From assembly GCF_000772935.1 (NCBI RefSeq), contig NZ_JPVR01000067.1, positions 1 to 64,000 on the forward strand: 64,000 nucleotides of DNA. The letters run 5' to 3'. This DNA is from Lysinibacillus boronitolerans JCM 21713 = 10a = NBRC 103108. GTDB taxonomy: Bacteria; Bacillota; Bacilli; Bacillales_A; Planococcaceae. Each line of letters begins with the position of its first letter. The stretch's first letter is position 1. The position numbers and the translations under genes are program-made. Shown here in pieces: positions 16,475 through 25,096 of this stretch. The notes beneath the pieces are model-generated. The model saw only the letters and a list, made by a program, of their open reading frames with translations. It searched no databases and was not told the DNA's origin.

Positions 16475-17321
16475 TTAATTTAAATATTTACCGTGCTTGG
16501 GTAGCGCGATTTGTTCAAAATGATCGACAAGTTTTTTTAAGATTGCTTGTCAGTTCTTCACCTTTCATCGGTAATCCATGCCCTGTGATCGCATTGGATG
16601 GTTTTAGTAAGGCTAATTTTTCGATAGATGCTCGGGCAGCCTGCCAATCAGTTGTAAAATATTGAGGAGGACCGCTGATTTCTTTTGTTTGTGTAATCAC
16701 CTTATAAAGTGATTCTTGTTTGACCGTAACAAACGCATCACCAGCAATAAGTGCCTTATCCTTTTCACGGAATAATGATATATGCCCTGGTGAATGGCCT
16801 GGCGTATGAATCCATCGAAAACCTGACATAAAGGGAACACTACCATCAGAAGGTAAGGCTTTGATGTTATCACCTAAATTTATAGCTTCATTTGGAAAAA
16901 TAGGTGACAATTTAGCAACCAAGCCGTTATTTACAGTTGGATCAGGCTCTGGATAATTTTGTTTTCCAGTTAAAAAGGGTATCTCTAATGTATGCGCATA
17001 GACAGGAACATCCCAACGCTCTATTAATTCTATAATTCCTCCAACATGATCAAAATGACCGTGAGTCAATATGATTGCCTTCGGTTGAGAATTAGAACCA
17101 TAACGTTCTTCAACAACTGAAATAATCTCCTCTGCACTTTTGGGCATCCCTGCATCTATTAGCACAAAATCTTTCATCTGCGGTTCGCCATAAAGTACAA
17201 TGTTTACAATTTGAATCGTGTATTGATATAAATCAGGTAATAGTTCTATGCCTACGCCACTTCCAACAGAGGTTGCTGGAATAAATTTATAATCTTCTCC
17301 GTAATTCAAATTCTTGTCCAT
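16475..17321 (-). CDS. MBL-fold hydrolase with a 3' frameshift
   Basis: This metallo-beta-lactamase-fold protein carries the metal motif THGHFDH at residues 86-92. A downstream His (HTPGHSPGH), an Asp (AGDAF) and a final His (ITGHGLP) complete a two-metal site. As read, the frame stops at 16515 after LKKTCRSF. Removing one A from a run of seven A (about 16535-16541) gives LKKLVDHFEQIALPKHGKY and a natural stop at 16475. The last helix is therefore frameshifted in this sequence. The active site is intact, so the product may still work. Substrate unknown; glyoxalase-II-like or lactonase-like activity is usual. Confidence 0.8.
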
Positions 17322-17372
17322 TTAAAATCCTCTACTTTCAATTAAGTCAGCATTTTGATTTAGGTGTATTTA

Positions 17373-17405
17373 TGGAAATGCCACAATCCGTAGATTGTGG
17401 CATTT
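17373..17405. terminator. Hairpin terminator
   Basis: AATGCCACAATC pairs with GATTGTGGCATT around CGTA and is followed by TTATCTT on the plus strand. It sits just past the stop of the small minus-strand gene. Confidence 0.7.
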
Positions 17406-17412
17406 TATCTTC

Positions 17413-17550
17413 TTACTTCTTTTCTTTTTTATTGAATGGCTGTTCTTTCTTTTGCTCTTGTTCCTCTTTTACTGCTTCTAATTCTTCAGGATTAAATTCT
17501 ATTGCTATTTCTTCTTGCTCTAATTCATTTTTTTGCTTTTCTTTTGTCAA
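17413..17550 (-). CDS. Short acidic/basic coiled protein
   Basis: This 45-aa gene has a TTG start at 17550 after GGAGGTGAG, followed by a terminator. The product is highly charged (ELEQEEIAIEFN, EELEAVKEEQEQKKEQ, NKKEKK), probably helical and intrinsically flexible, without hydrophobic core or cysteine. The sequence on the opposite strand also has an open frame, but only this strand has a ribosome site and a terminator. Such short charged proteins are common in spore-formers; function unknown. Confidence 0.6.
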   Translation of the reverse strand: MTKEKQKNELEQEEIAIEFNPEELEAVKEEQEQKKEQPFNKKEKK

Positions 17551-17825
17551 AACACTCACCTCCACTATGGTTTAAAATGTCCTGATTAAAAAGATCTATA
17601 CTGTTCATTTCTTAAATAATTTATATCTCATGTATAAATAGACAATAAACAACCATAATATAAGTGCGTAGTGTCTCACTACTTAAAGAGCTGCAGAGAT
17701 TTTTTATCTCTGTGGCTTCTTTTAATTTTTACATTAAATATTTTAAGTAAAGGTGAATTTTACTTCTGTTTTCATCCATACTAACATGGCTTTAATGGCG
17801 AAAAATAAGAAAAGGATGTGTACAG

Positions 17826-18335
17826 ATGGGTATTCTTGGTGGAAATCCAAAAGATGAACCGTTGCATTATGGTGAGGTATTTAGTGTTTGGTCGAGTTTA
17901 ATTGCAGACTATGGTATGATTTCTGGCTATCAAACGTTTTATAATCATGCTGGTGATGAAGATCTAAAAAAAATTATTGAAGATATCATCGAAACATGCA
18001 GGGAAGAAGTTAAGCAATTAGAAAAAATTCTTAAAACAAACGGGATTGCACTACCTCCTGCTTCACCTGAAAGACCTGTAGCAAGACTGGAAGATATTCC
18101 TCCAGGTGCTAAGTTTAATGATCCAGAAATAAGCGCTGCTCTTACTGCTGACATAGCAGCTGGATTAGTTGCATGTAGTCAGGCAATGGGTACTTCTACT
18201 CGTGAAGATATCGCATTGATGTATGGGCAATTCCATATGGCTAAAGCTCAACTTGGTGCTAAACTTTTACGTTTAAACAAAAATAAAGGCTGGCTTGTAC
18301 CACCGCCATTACATGTTAATTATCCTGAAAAATAA
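17826..18335 (+). CDS. DUF3231 family protein
   Basis: This 169-aa helical protein resembles the DUF3231 (coat protein F-like) family of spore-formers. It shows LHYGEVFSVWSSLIADYGMI, a Glu/Cys helix IIEDIIETCREEVKQLEK, the proline-rich linker LPPASPERP, then EISAALTADIAAGLVACSQA. It probably forms a ferritin-like four-helix bundle. A usual tandem second half is missing, so this is the single-domain form. AAAAGGATGTG precedes the ATG. Forespore or coat expression is likely from family knowledge; no sigma-specific promoter could be assigned by eye. Confidence 0.75.
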   Translation: MGILGGNPKDEPLHYGEVFSVWSSLIADYGMISGYQTFYNHAGDEDLKKIIEDIIETCREEVKQLEKILKTNGIALPPASPERPVARLEDIPPGAKFNDPEISAALTADIAAGLVACSQAMGTSTREDIALMYGQFHMAKAQLGAKLLRLNKNKGWLVPPPLHVNYPEK

Positions 18336-18439
18336 AGACTGTATTTAAGTCAACGGGTGTTCTTCCAAGGACAAGTATTATGAAATGCGTTCTAATCAGA
18401 CAGTTAGGGTAACGCTAGCTTTTCTGCTTGTTCGATTAA

Positions 18440-18625
18440 AATGCATTTGCCAAAGCATTAGAAGCTCTAGGCGTAGATTTTGGGAAACTATTGCTCGTAC
18501 CTAACTACGATATCAACAAATACCCTGAGTGTAGAATGTTTCATAATACGTATTGGAGAAATCTTCCCAACTATATGCCAGAGATGCCAAATGGACACAG
18601 TCCTGGCTTAATAATTAAAATTTAA
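18440..18625 (+). pseudogene. C-terminal fragment of an unknown gene
   Basis: After a TAA at 18437 the frame reads NAFAKALEALGVDFGKLLLV, PNYDINKYPECRMFHNTYW, MPEMPNGHSPGLIIKI and stops. There is no start codon with a ribosome site and no upstream half, so the gene has lost its 5' end. I do not recognise the family. It is followed directly by the repeat-family terminator. Confidence 0.45.
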
Positions 18626-18636
18626 AATTATCTTAA

Positions 18637-18667
18637 GCTGTAGCGTTTGATGACGCTGCGGCTTTTT
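18637..18667 (+). terminator. Repeat-family hairpin terminator, copy 2
   Basis: GCTGTAGCGT pairs with ACGCTGCGGC and is followed by TTTTT. It is almost identical to the copies at 16431 and 53508. Confidence 0.8.
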
Positions 18668-18700
18668 AAATGTATAAAAAGACTATATTTACACAAACTA

Positions 18701-18768
18701 TTAATGAGTGTATCGCACGCACTTCTTAGGCTGTGGCGTTGGTTGACCGTCACAGTCTTATTTTTTAA
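18701..18768 (+). repeat. Dispersed hairpin repeat, copy 2
   Basis: TTAATGAGTGTATCGCACGC, then a stem GGCTGTGGCG / CGTCACAGTC followed by TTATTTTTT. Compared with copy 1 at 6101, two stem pairs have changed yet remain paired. Confidence 0.65.
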
Positions 18769-18778
18769 ATTTATTTTG

Positions 18779-18900
18779 AAGGCAATAAACTATACAAAAC
18801 AAAGTAGCTTTTCATATAAATAGTAGTGTTAAGCTAAACTAGTTTAACTTGTACCTCCCGAATTGTTACTTAGGGTCACTTTCAGCCGAGTGACCCTTAT
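18779..18900 (+). repeat. Second repeat family, copy 1
   Basis: It runs from AGGCAATAAACTAT through TAGTAGTGTTAAGCTAAA and GAATTGTTACTTAGGGTCAC to a terminator hairpin GGGTCACT/AGTGACCC. A diverged copy lies at 38891-39007, and a shorter relative may lie near 24029-24130. Confidence 0.6.
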
Positions 18901-18999
18901 ATATTTTCTAATTTAGTCAAATCAGGTTTAAGGAGAATGGTTGGCTATGCGCTTTCTATAATTCTACATATTCTAGATTATTGAAAGGAGGGACTTTAT

Positions 19000-19116
19000 A
19001 TGGGATATGAAGTTTACGGTTCAAACTATGGCAAGCACGATAATTTATCATTCGCTCTAATTGTTGTCCTCTTTATTCTTTTAATTATTGCAGGCGCTAC
19101 TTTCTTGTATAAATAA
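19000..19116 (+). CDS. YjcZ-family sporulation peptide
   Basis: This 38-aa protein has GAAAGGAGGGAC upstream. A short polar N-terminus (MGYEVYGSNYGKHDNLS) is followed by a single helix FALIVVLFILLIIAGATFLY, which is the near-invariant core of YjcZ/SscA-type small spore proteins. These are small forespore- or coat-associated membrane peptides of Bacillaceae; SscA is needed for spore germination in Bacillus subtilis. A terminator follows at 19180, so the gene is transcribed alone. Confidence 0.85.
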   Translation: MGYEVYGSNYGKHDNLSFALIVVLFILLIIAGATFLYK

Positions 19117-19179
19117 CAATTACATTCTACTTGTAGAATGCCTATCTATTATTTTTCAATATTCTTGCTATGAACAAAG

Positions 19180-19211
19180 GGTCGTCTCCACCCTGGTGAC
19201 CCTTTTTTACT
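19180..19211 (+). terminator. Terminator of the YjcZ-type gene
   Basis: GGGTC pairs with GACCC, with further pairing inside, and is followed by six T. Confidence 0.7.
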
Positions 19212-19324
19212 ACTTACTTTGTAGCATAGAAGAATGTGTTTGTTGCTTATTGTACTAATCTAACTAACAGTTCATAGAATATATCAAGCATATTTAGGGC
19301 TAAAACTAGCAAAGGAGAGTGCCT

Positions 19325-19723
19325 ATGAGCATTGATTTTATTACACTTGCACCAACAATTATGCAGGTGTTTAAAGCGGGAGATTCGAATCCGAACAAAG
19401 TAAAGCGTATTGTTTATGGACAAGCTACCTCTGACGCAAATGGAATAGCCACATTTTATTTTACAGACAATGCATTAGCTAATGGCAATCCTCTTTTATC
19501 CTCTATTGATTATGCAGTGGCAAGCGTATACTCGACAAATCCAACGATAAACTTAAGACCGAGCGTTCAAATGAGAGAGAAGAATATGAGTGGGAAATAT
19601 GTCTCTGCTAATATTACAAATATTAGTGGTGTGACAGTATTAGGAATTAGTGTGTTAGGTTCGGAAAATCCGGTAAGTGGCGTGATTGTAGATTTTATGG
19701 TTTTAGGTAGTTTTGATAGTTAA
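19325..19723 (+). CDS. Small beta-rich protein of unknown function
   Basis: The product has 132 residues from the ATG at 19325 (AAAGGAGAG upstream); the frame extends two codons further to a GTG. No signal peptide is present. The sequence is rich in Ser, Asn, Val and small residues, in beta-strand patterns (VKRIVYGQATSDANGIATFY, KYVSANITNISGVTVLGISV, NPVSGVIVDFMVLGSFDS). It could be a virion-type, exosporium-type or self-assembling surface protein. I do not recognise the family. It stands alone after a repeat-rich stretch. Confidence 0.6.
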   Translation: MSIDFITLAPTIMQVFKAGDSNPNKVKRIVYGQATSDANGIATFYFTDNALANGNPLLSSIDYAVASVYSTNPTINLRPSVQMREKNMSGKYVSANITNISGVTVLGISVLGSENPVSGVIVDFMVLGSFDS

Positions 19724-20211
19724 AAACAGACCTAGAGGTTTATATTCGTCAGTACGCAAAAATATCTAACATTGTTGCAATGAATGTACTACACACTGAA
19801 TAGTTAAATGATGCTTATTTCATCATTTCGTTAATTGTCATTACACAAAGAGAATGTTATATCAACCAAACCCTACAAAATCGATTCTCTTCTACGAGGA
19901 ATGATAAAAGAAAAAGGACTGGTCATAATGACAGTCCTCAGAATAATATTTTTTTCGTAATACTTACTAGTTTATATTTAATTAGGGCATTCTCAAACAA
20001 GTTATTGGAACAAAATAATAATCATATAATTTCAAACTTACAGTAACTTTTTAATGTAGGCTACTTAATAAGGTAGGACATGACAGATTTGTACCTGTCA
20101 TGTCAGAAATTAAATATTGCTAAAACCCGTCAAATTATGTATGAACTTTTACTGGTCCAATAGAGTCTTCAAATACTACTCTGTGAACAGGCTTTCTTAA
20201 TTATTTTTAAA
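19724..20211. other. Gene-free stretch with two hairpins
   Basis: A hairpin AGGACTG/CAGTCCT lies near 19915-19938. A longer one, GACATGACAG/CTGTCATGTC, lies near 20077-20106 and probably ends the 20212-21690 transcript. No coding sequence is supported. Confidence 0.55.
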
Positions 20212-21690
20212 CTAGTAGGTGTCGAATTTCATACGAATATTTTGATTCAATCTTTGATTATAAATTGATTCGATATCTTCTGATATAAATAAAAAATACT
20301 CTGTATTACTAAGCCAACTACCATAAGGACTAATAATAATTGATTTTCCATCAGGGCTAATTTCTTTTTTTACGTTTATGATGTTATTTCCTTTTTCGTC
20401 AAAGGCAACATAAATATAATCTTTAATGTTCTTAGGATTAACAGGTTGTGTAAATGAAATCGTCCAATTTTTATTAATATCTACTTTTTCTTTCTCTGCC
20501 CAAATTAACCATTCGTTTGTTGATTCTTTAAGAGACATATTAACTATATAAAGTGAGGTATCAGTATATAAAATTAGCCTATTTTCATCTAATTTTGAAC
20601 CAACATAGATATTTGAAGTTGTTTTATTCTCATAGGTAGCTAATTTATCGCCAGAACTATTTAATATTAACAATTTATTTTTGATAGTTAAAAATACATT
20701 CTTATTTTGATCTATAACAATTCCATTATTTAATTCTAATAATTTGCTATTAGAATCTAATTTGCTATACGAAAATTTACTGATTGATTTATTAATCATA
20801 TCATAATAAATGAAATCATCGAATTTATTATTCGTGTTTTTAAAATGCATCATTATTCCGTTATTATCAAATATATAATTATCTAAACTTCCTAGAGAAC
20901 GTGTTTCCGCAAGGATGTTTGCATGTTCATCAATCACTACAGCTCCTTGGAAACGAACATTTAAAATTATTTCTCCAAATGGACTTATAATAGCATTATC
21001 AATAAGATGAAAATTAGCAATATTACTTGTCTTTATTGTTTCCCCATTTAAATCCACATCAACCAATTCATAACCATCCGAACCATCCACCATAATTCTT
21101 ACAAAACCATTGTAAAAGTTTGCATCTTGTATTCGTTTATAGTTAGTCGTTCCTTTATTAATACCTGAATATATAGTGTCCAGTAATTTATTGTTTTTAT
21201 TAACGATATAAACATCATTTGAATTATAAGCAAGGATGTTTTCGTTTTCATCAATTCTAATTTTTTTAATTACTTTGTCACTATCTACTTCCCATTGGAC
21301 TTCTCCATTAGAGGTTAGCATAGCAACTTTTGAACCTCCTATATTAAATCCATCTGTATATATTTTACTTGCATAATGTGCACGAATAGCAATATTACCA
21401 TTACCGAGTAACTCTAGGTCATAATCTAGATATCTTGTAGGTTTATAACGCCAAAGTTCTTTTCCCTCCATATTCAATGCTACAATCTCTTCCCAATTGT
21501 TGAAGTTTTTCTCAATATAGTAAATCTGATTTGTATTTTTATCTGCAAATACCTTTTGAATGGCTTTTCCGTTAATATGAATTTCTTTTTCTATTTTTAT
21601 TGCTTTCTCTTCTTCTGCTGCATTAGCAACACTCAAATTAAGTGTATTTAATAAAATTAGAATAACAATAAAAGTAAACATTCTTTTCAC
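20212..21690 (-). CDS. Secreted propeller-like protein with C-terminal SbsA Ig-like domain
   Basis: This 492-aa protein has a signal peptide with cleavage near ANA-AEEE (residue 24/25). Residues 40-390 are a run of WD/PQQ-like beta-strand pairs (YYIEKNFNNWEEIVALNMEG, VAMLTSNGEVQWEVD, LLILNSSGDKLATYE), as in beta-propellers that read out environmental or wall ligands. From about residue 405 the tail WTISFTQPVNPKNIKDYIYV and NTEYFLFISEDI match bacterial SbsA-type Ig-like domains (Big_5), which often tie proteins to the wall. The start is GTG 21690 or ATG 21681. No sorting signal or catalytic motif. Confidence 0.75.
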   Translation of the reverse strand: MKRMFTFIVILILLNTLNLSVANAAEEEKAIKIEKEIHINGKAIQKVFADKNTNQIYYIEKNFNNWEEIVALNMEGKELWRYKPTRYLDYDLELLGNGNIAIRAHYASKIYTDGFNIGGSKVAMLTSNGEVQWEVDSDKVIKKIRIDENENILAYNSNDVYIVNKNNKLLDTIYSGINKGTTNYKRIQDANFYNGFVRIMVDGSDGYELVDVDLNGETIKTSNIANFHLIDNAIISPFGEIILNVRFQGAVVIDEHANILAETRSLGSLDNYIFDNNGIMMHFKNTNNKFDDFIYYDMINKSISKFSYSKLDSNSKLLELNNGIVIDQNKNVFLTIKNKLLILNSSGDKLATYENKTTSNIYVGSKLDENRLILYTDTSLYIVNMSLKESTNEWLIWAEKEKVDINKNWTISFTQPVNPKNIKDYIYVAFDEKGNNIINVKKEISPDGKSIIISPYGSWLSNTEYFLFISEDIESIYNQRLNQNIRMKFDTY

Positions 21691-22239
21691 TCACTAATCC
21701 CCCTAGCACCGTTTTTTAAAAGATCCTACCTAAATAGGTTATTATATAAAAAAAGGTATGTCTATTACTATTTTGGGGGATATTCCAAATCACTACTGGT
21801 ATGGTTATCTATGTACTTTATCAGTAATTAAACTAAATAGTATAATCTCATCCAGCATTTAAAATCAAAGATCTATCCCTTGTTATGATAATGTTCTAAG
21901 TTCACTTTAAGTATTTAGTTTTTGACTTCATAGTCTGTTCAAATGCTTTAAAGAAACTAAATTAAATATTTTTGATTAACATATACTTAGAATATTATTT
22001 AACCTATTATTTCCCCTGTTGATTCCCTTAAGAAGGAACACTCTCCATAAATCACAGCGAAAAAAACGCTAAGCTTTTGTTATGTTTTGCTGCTCAAAAT
22101 TAATTATACTGGGCATCTATTTACACTGAACATCATCCTAATAATAAAATTGTGTGTCGAACACTTTAGTACAACGATTTATTCGGATCAATACTATTTG
22201 ATTTAGGATGTGTTGAGAAACAATTTATCATAAAAAAAT
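21691..22239. other. Gene-free stretch
   Basis: About 550 bases of AT-rich DNA without a convincing frame, repeat or strong hairpin. It must contain the promoter of the 20212-21690 gene. Confidence 0.5.
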
Positions 22240-22268
22240 AGACAAAGTCGAAAAATCGACTTTGTCTA
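22240..22268 (-). terminator. Terminator of the cold-shock gene
   Basis: GACAAAGTCGA pairs perfectly with TCGACTTTGTC around AAAA. It lies about 25 bases beyond the stop. Confidence 0.85.
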
Positions 22269-22292
22269 TTGAAAATATTCATTTAAGAAAAA

Positions 22293-22493
22293 TTAAAGTT
22301 TTACGATGTTAGCAGCTTGTGGTCCGCGTTGACCTTCTTCAACTGTGAATTCAACTTTTTGACCTTCTTCAAGTGATTTGAAACCTTCACCTTGGATAGC
22401 TGAGAAGTGAGCGAATACGTCTTGTCCGCCTTCTACTTCGATGAAACCGAAACCTTTTTCTGCGTTAAACCATTTTACTGTACCTTGTGTCAT
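22293..22493 (-). CDS. Cold-shock protein (CspA/CspB family)
   Basis: This 66-aa protein has the standard length for a bacterial cold-shock domain. It is a single-stranded RNA/DNA-binding OB fold, with RNP1 KGFGFIEV (residues 13-20) and RNP2 VFAHFSAI (26-33) plus the end [10 protein letters not shown]. It acts as an RNA chaperone that melts structure and helps translation after temperature drop. AATGGAGGTC precedes the ATG. Transcription appears to start some 140 bases upstream, leaving a leader with a very stable hairpin and T-tract. Confidence 0.95.
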   Translation of the reverse strand: MTQGTVKWFNAEKGFGFIEVEGGQDVFAHFSAIQGEGFKSLEEGQKVEFTVEEGQRGPQAANIVKL

Positions 22494-22542
22494 TTAAATG
22501 ACCTCCAATAATGTTATTAAATAAAATCATACTACTTCCAAA

Positions 22543-22671
22543 GAAAAAAATTCACATATTACAAAAAGTAACTAACAAAACACGATTACTCTTTGTAATA
22601 TGTGAATTTATTATTTCTTTTAAGAAAGATTCTATTACATACAGTATATGATAAAAAATCGTATTAGTCCA
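22543..22671 (-). promoter_or_regulatory. Promoter and terminator-like leader hairpin of the cold-shock gene
   Basis: On the minus strand TGGACT (22666-22671) and TATACT (22643-22648) are 17 bases apart. The transcript then holds two 21-base arms (22587-22607 and 22550-22570), pairing throughout with one G-U. They enclose a 16-base loop and are followed by a T-rich run, with the ATG 57 bases further on. It has the shape of an intrinsic terminator placed in the leader. Confidence 0.6.
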
Positions 22672-22765
22672 GTGTAAAGTGAATTTTTTTATCAATGAAA
22701 GCTAAAACCTACACGTACCACCTATTTACAAGGTTAAAATTAGTCATTTCACCACCATTAAGAAG

Positions 22766-22882
22766 CTATAGATTATTTATTGAGGAGTTGGAAACTACAT
22801 TACCTTGGCCTTCATTATTGCTGCTCACAGCTAACATCGTGCCGTCAGCCTTTAGCCCAACAGTTTGACGATAACCCGCAGC
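22766..22882 (-). pseudogene. Remnant of an RCC1-repeat protein gene
   Basis: The frame reads AAGYRQTVGLKADGTMLAVS then NNEGQGNVV and stops at 22766. This is one RCC1/beta-propeller blade (xAAGxxHTVGLKADGTVxAxG...NxxGQ). Nothing of the other six blades remains and the upstream side is disrupted. Only a gene fragment. Confidence 0.6.
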
Positions 22883-22968
22883 TATAAATAGCTAGAGGCA
22901 ATTGTTAGCGATATTCCTTACCTCATATTTTTTTGAAGCTGAATATTACATTTTAGGACTCAATTGCC

Positions 22969-23844
22969 CTATGCTTCTTTAGGCTCCACATGGACATGTA
23001 CTTCATAAACCCCTTGCTCTTCCACCATATTTTTTTCAACAACAGAAGCAACATCGTGAGCTTTCGTAATATCCAACTTGGCATCTACTAGTATAACCAC
23101 ATCAATAACCTCGTTATTACCATAATTTCTTCCTCTGATTTCCTTCAATCCCTTAACACCATCTATTTTTAAAATAATCTCTTTGTATGTTTGAAGAATT
23201 TTCTCATCAAATCCATCCGATAGTTCATGAGAAGCTTCCTTAAAAATCTCCCAAGCTGTTTTACAAATGATGAAACCTACGACAATCGCAGTTACTGTAT
23301 CTAACCACGGCATATGCAGTTGTGACCCTAAAATTCCTACAGCTGTTCCAATACTTACCCAAGCATCTGACAAATTATCTTTCGCTGCAGCCATAACGGC
23401 TTTACTATTGACTTTTTCAGCCAATTGTTTGTTGTAACGATAGACAAAATACATCACCAAAGCTGATCCTAACCCTACATAGGCTGCAATCATATCTGGC
23501 GATTCCTTTCCACCTTGAAAAATAGAAGAAAAAGCACCAACTAATACTTGAATACCCACGGCCATCATAATAAATGAAGCGACCATTGAGGCAATGGTTT
23601 CACTTTTCCAATGACCATAGCGATGATCATGATCTGCTGGTTTTTGTGAAAGCTTTAGTCCAATAAGTACTGCAATAGAGGCAATAATATCTGTCGTATT
23701 ATTCAATCCATCTGCCTTTAAAGCCTCTGAACCACTCATGTAACCAATGCCAACTTTTATGATGGATAAAATTATATATACAATAATACTGATAATGGCA
23801 CCACGTTCACCTAATTTAAGATTATTATATCTTTCTGCTTCCAA
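22969..23844 (-). CDS. Cation diffusion facilitator (metal exporter)
   Basis: The product has 291 residues from a TTG at 23844, chosen because GGGAGGT lies 8 bases upstream; the frame to 23892 includes that ribosome site. Six membrane helices precede a cytoplasmic metal-sensing domain. Helix II carries the A-D-G-L-N-N-T-T-D element (site A usually D-x-x-x-D, here Asn/Asp), and helix V has AAKDNLSDAWVS. HDHRYGHWKSE lies between helices II and III. The C-terminal domain ends VYEVHVHVEP. It resembles Bacillus MneP/MneS manganese exporters. Secondary transport of Mn or another divalent metal out of the cell, driven by protons, is expected. Confidence 0.85.
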   Translation of the reverse strand: MEAERYNNLKLGERGAIISIIVYIILSIIKVGIGYMSGSEALKADGLNNTTDIIASIAVLIGLKLSQKPADHDHRYGHWKSETIASMVASFIMMAVGIQVLVGAFSSIFQGGKESPDMIAAYVGLGSALVMYFVYRYNKQLAEKVNSKAVMAAAKDNLSDAWVSIGTAVGILGSQLHMPWLDTVTAIVVGFIICKTAWEIFKEASHELSDGFDEKILQTYKEIILKIDGVKGLKEIRGRNYGNNEVIDVVILVDAKLDITKAHDVASVVEKNMVEEQGVYEVHVHVEPKEA

Positions 23845-24179
23845 TTCACTTACCTCCCACTTACGTACATTACCATCATAACAACCCAACATCGAGTGGG
23901 TCTACAGCAACCTTTTTGCCTTACTGTAGATAAGTAGGAGGAAGATAAAAGTGTTGATTAGGGGAAAAAATAAAGCCCTTAGGAAGAAACTCAGTCACTG
24001 GTTCAAAACCTAGAAATTATTATATTAACCGAATAAAATAGTAGTGTATCTGTTCTTTAAGATTTTTTCCTCCAACGAACACACCTAACCAATCTTGGTC
24101 ATTTCCAATCCGGAAGTGACCCTTTTTTTAAGCAAGTAAAAAAGCCTTGCCACAAATCATAGCAAGACTTTGATCTCAA
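23845..24179. other. Intergenic region with two hairpins
   Basis: A plus-strand terminator-like hairpin GGTCATTTCC/GGAAGTGACC with seven T (24097-24127) resembles the tail of the second repeat family. A second hairpin, AAGCCTTGC/GCAAGACTT (near 24133-24165), lies past the stop of the SDR gene. No coding sequence is seen. Confidence 0.5.
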
Positions 24180-24935
24180 TTATCCTCGCAGAAATCCGCC
24201 CTCCGAGTGGATTATTTGTCCAGTGATCCAGGTAGCCTCCTCGCTAGCGAGAAAGCTAATCAATTTGGCCACATCCTCTGGTGTCCCAATCCGCCCCATT
24301 GGAAATTTAGGTAATAGATAGCCTCTAATAGCATCGTTCATCCATGTAGAATCTGTTGGCCCTGGATTGACAGCATTTACGGTAATGCCCAATGGTGCTA
24401 GCTCCTGTGCTAATGATCTAGTAAAGGCTGAAATGGCCCCTTTCGTTGCTACATAGGCTAGTTCTCCCATCATAGGACCTAACTCTTGACCAGATGTCAT
24501 ATTAATGATTCTCCCTGAGATAAAATTAGCTTTTTCAAAAAGACGCGCAAATTCCACACAAAGGAGTAAGGTTGACCTCATATTCACCGCGTAATGATCG
24601 TCTAATGTTTGAGCATCTAACGCTAGATAACCATCTTGTGCTGAATGGGCAGCGTTATTTATTAAAATGGAAGGTACGCCTAGTTTTTCGTCAACCGTTT
24701 GGAGTATCGTTTTTGGGGATTGGGATTGCGATAAATCAATCGACATTTCTTCACAAGAAACACCCTTGCTCAAAATCTCCTGTTTGAATTCTCCTATCCA
24801 ATTAAGATCAGCATGCCAGTGTGTAAAAAAAATATTGACACCATCCCCAGCTAATCTTCTACAAATAGCTGTTCCAATATCTTGTGGGTGGCTTGCACCT
24901 GTAATGATTGCTATTTTTTGTTGCGTTTTACTCAT
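24180..24935 (-). CDS. SDR-family oxidoreductase
   Basis: This 251-aa protein is a classical short-chain dehydrogenase/reductase. The N-terminal Rossmann motif is GASHPQDIG (13-21), a variant of TGxxxGxG that resembles the enoyl/acetoacetyl-reductase style. NNAA is at 93-96, and the catalytic Ser148, Tyr161 and Lys165 lie in MTSGQ and YVATK. NPGPTDSTWM follows, and GGFLRG ends the chain. It should reduce a keto group with NAD(P)H; substrate unknown. GGGGGTAAAAACA precedes the ATG. Confidence 0.88.
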   Translation of the reverse strand: MSKTQQKIAIITGASHPQDIGTAICRRLAGDGVNIFFTHWHADLNWIGEFKQEILSKGVSCEEMSIDLSQSQSPKTILQTVDEKLGVPSILINNAAHSAQDGYLALDAQTLDDHYAVNMRSTLLLCVEFARLFEKANFISGRIINMTSGQELGPMMGELAYVATKGAISAFTRSLAQELAPLGITVNAVNPGPTDSTWMNDAIRGYLLPKFPMGRIGTPEDVAKLISFLASEEATWITGQIIHSEGGFLRG

Positions 24936-25096
24936 TGTTTTTACCCCCAGTATATTTGGGACGCTTTCGATGGATTATTAATAAAGGTCTGCTCCGTTTT
25001 TAGAAATCAAAACGCGAAGAATTTGCCACATGTAGAGTATGTATTCCCCTCTTCATCTAATCTGAATTCATACCAAACAAAATTCGTGATAATTTT

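Noticed and set aside
17372-17575. 67-codon plus-strand frame rich in Ser, Cys and Phe
   Set aside because: It starts inside a terminator hairpin and mirrors the charged minus-strand peptide at 17413-17550, which has a proper ribosome site.
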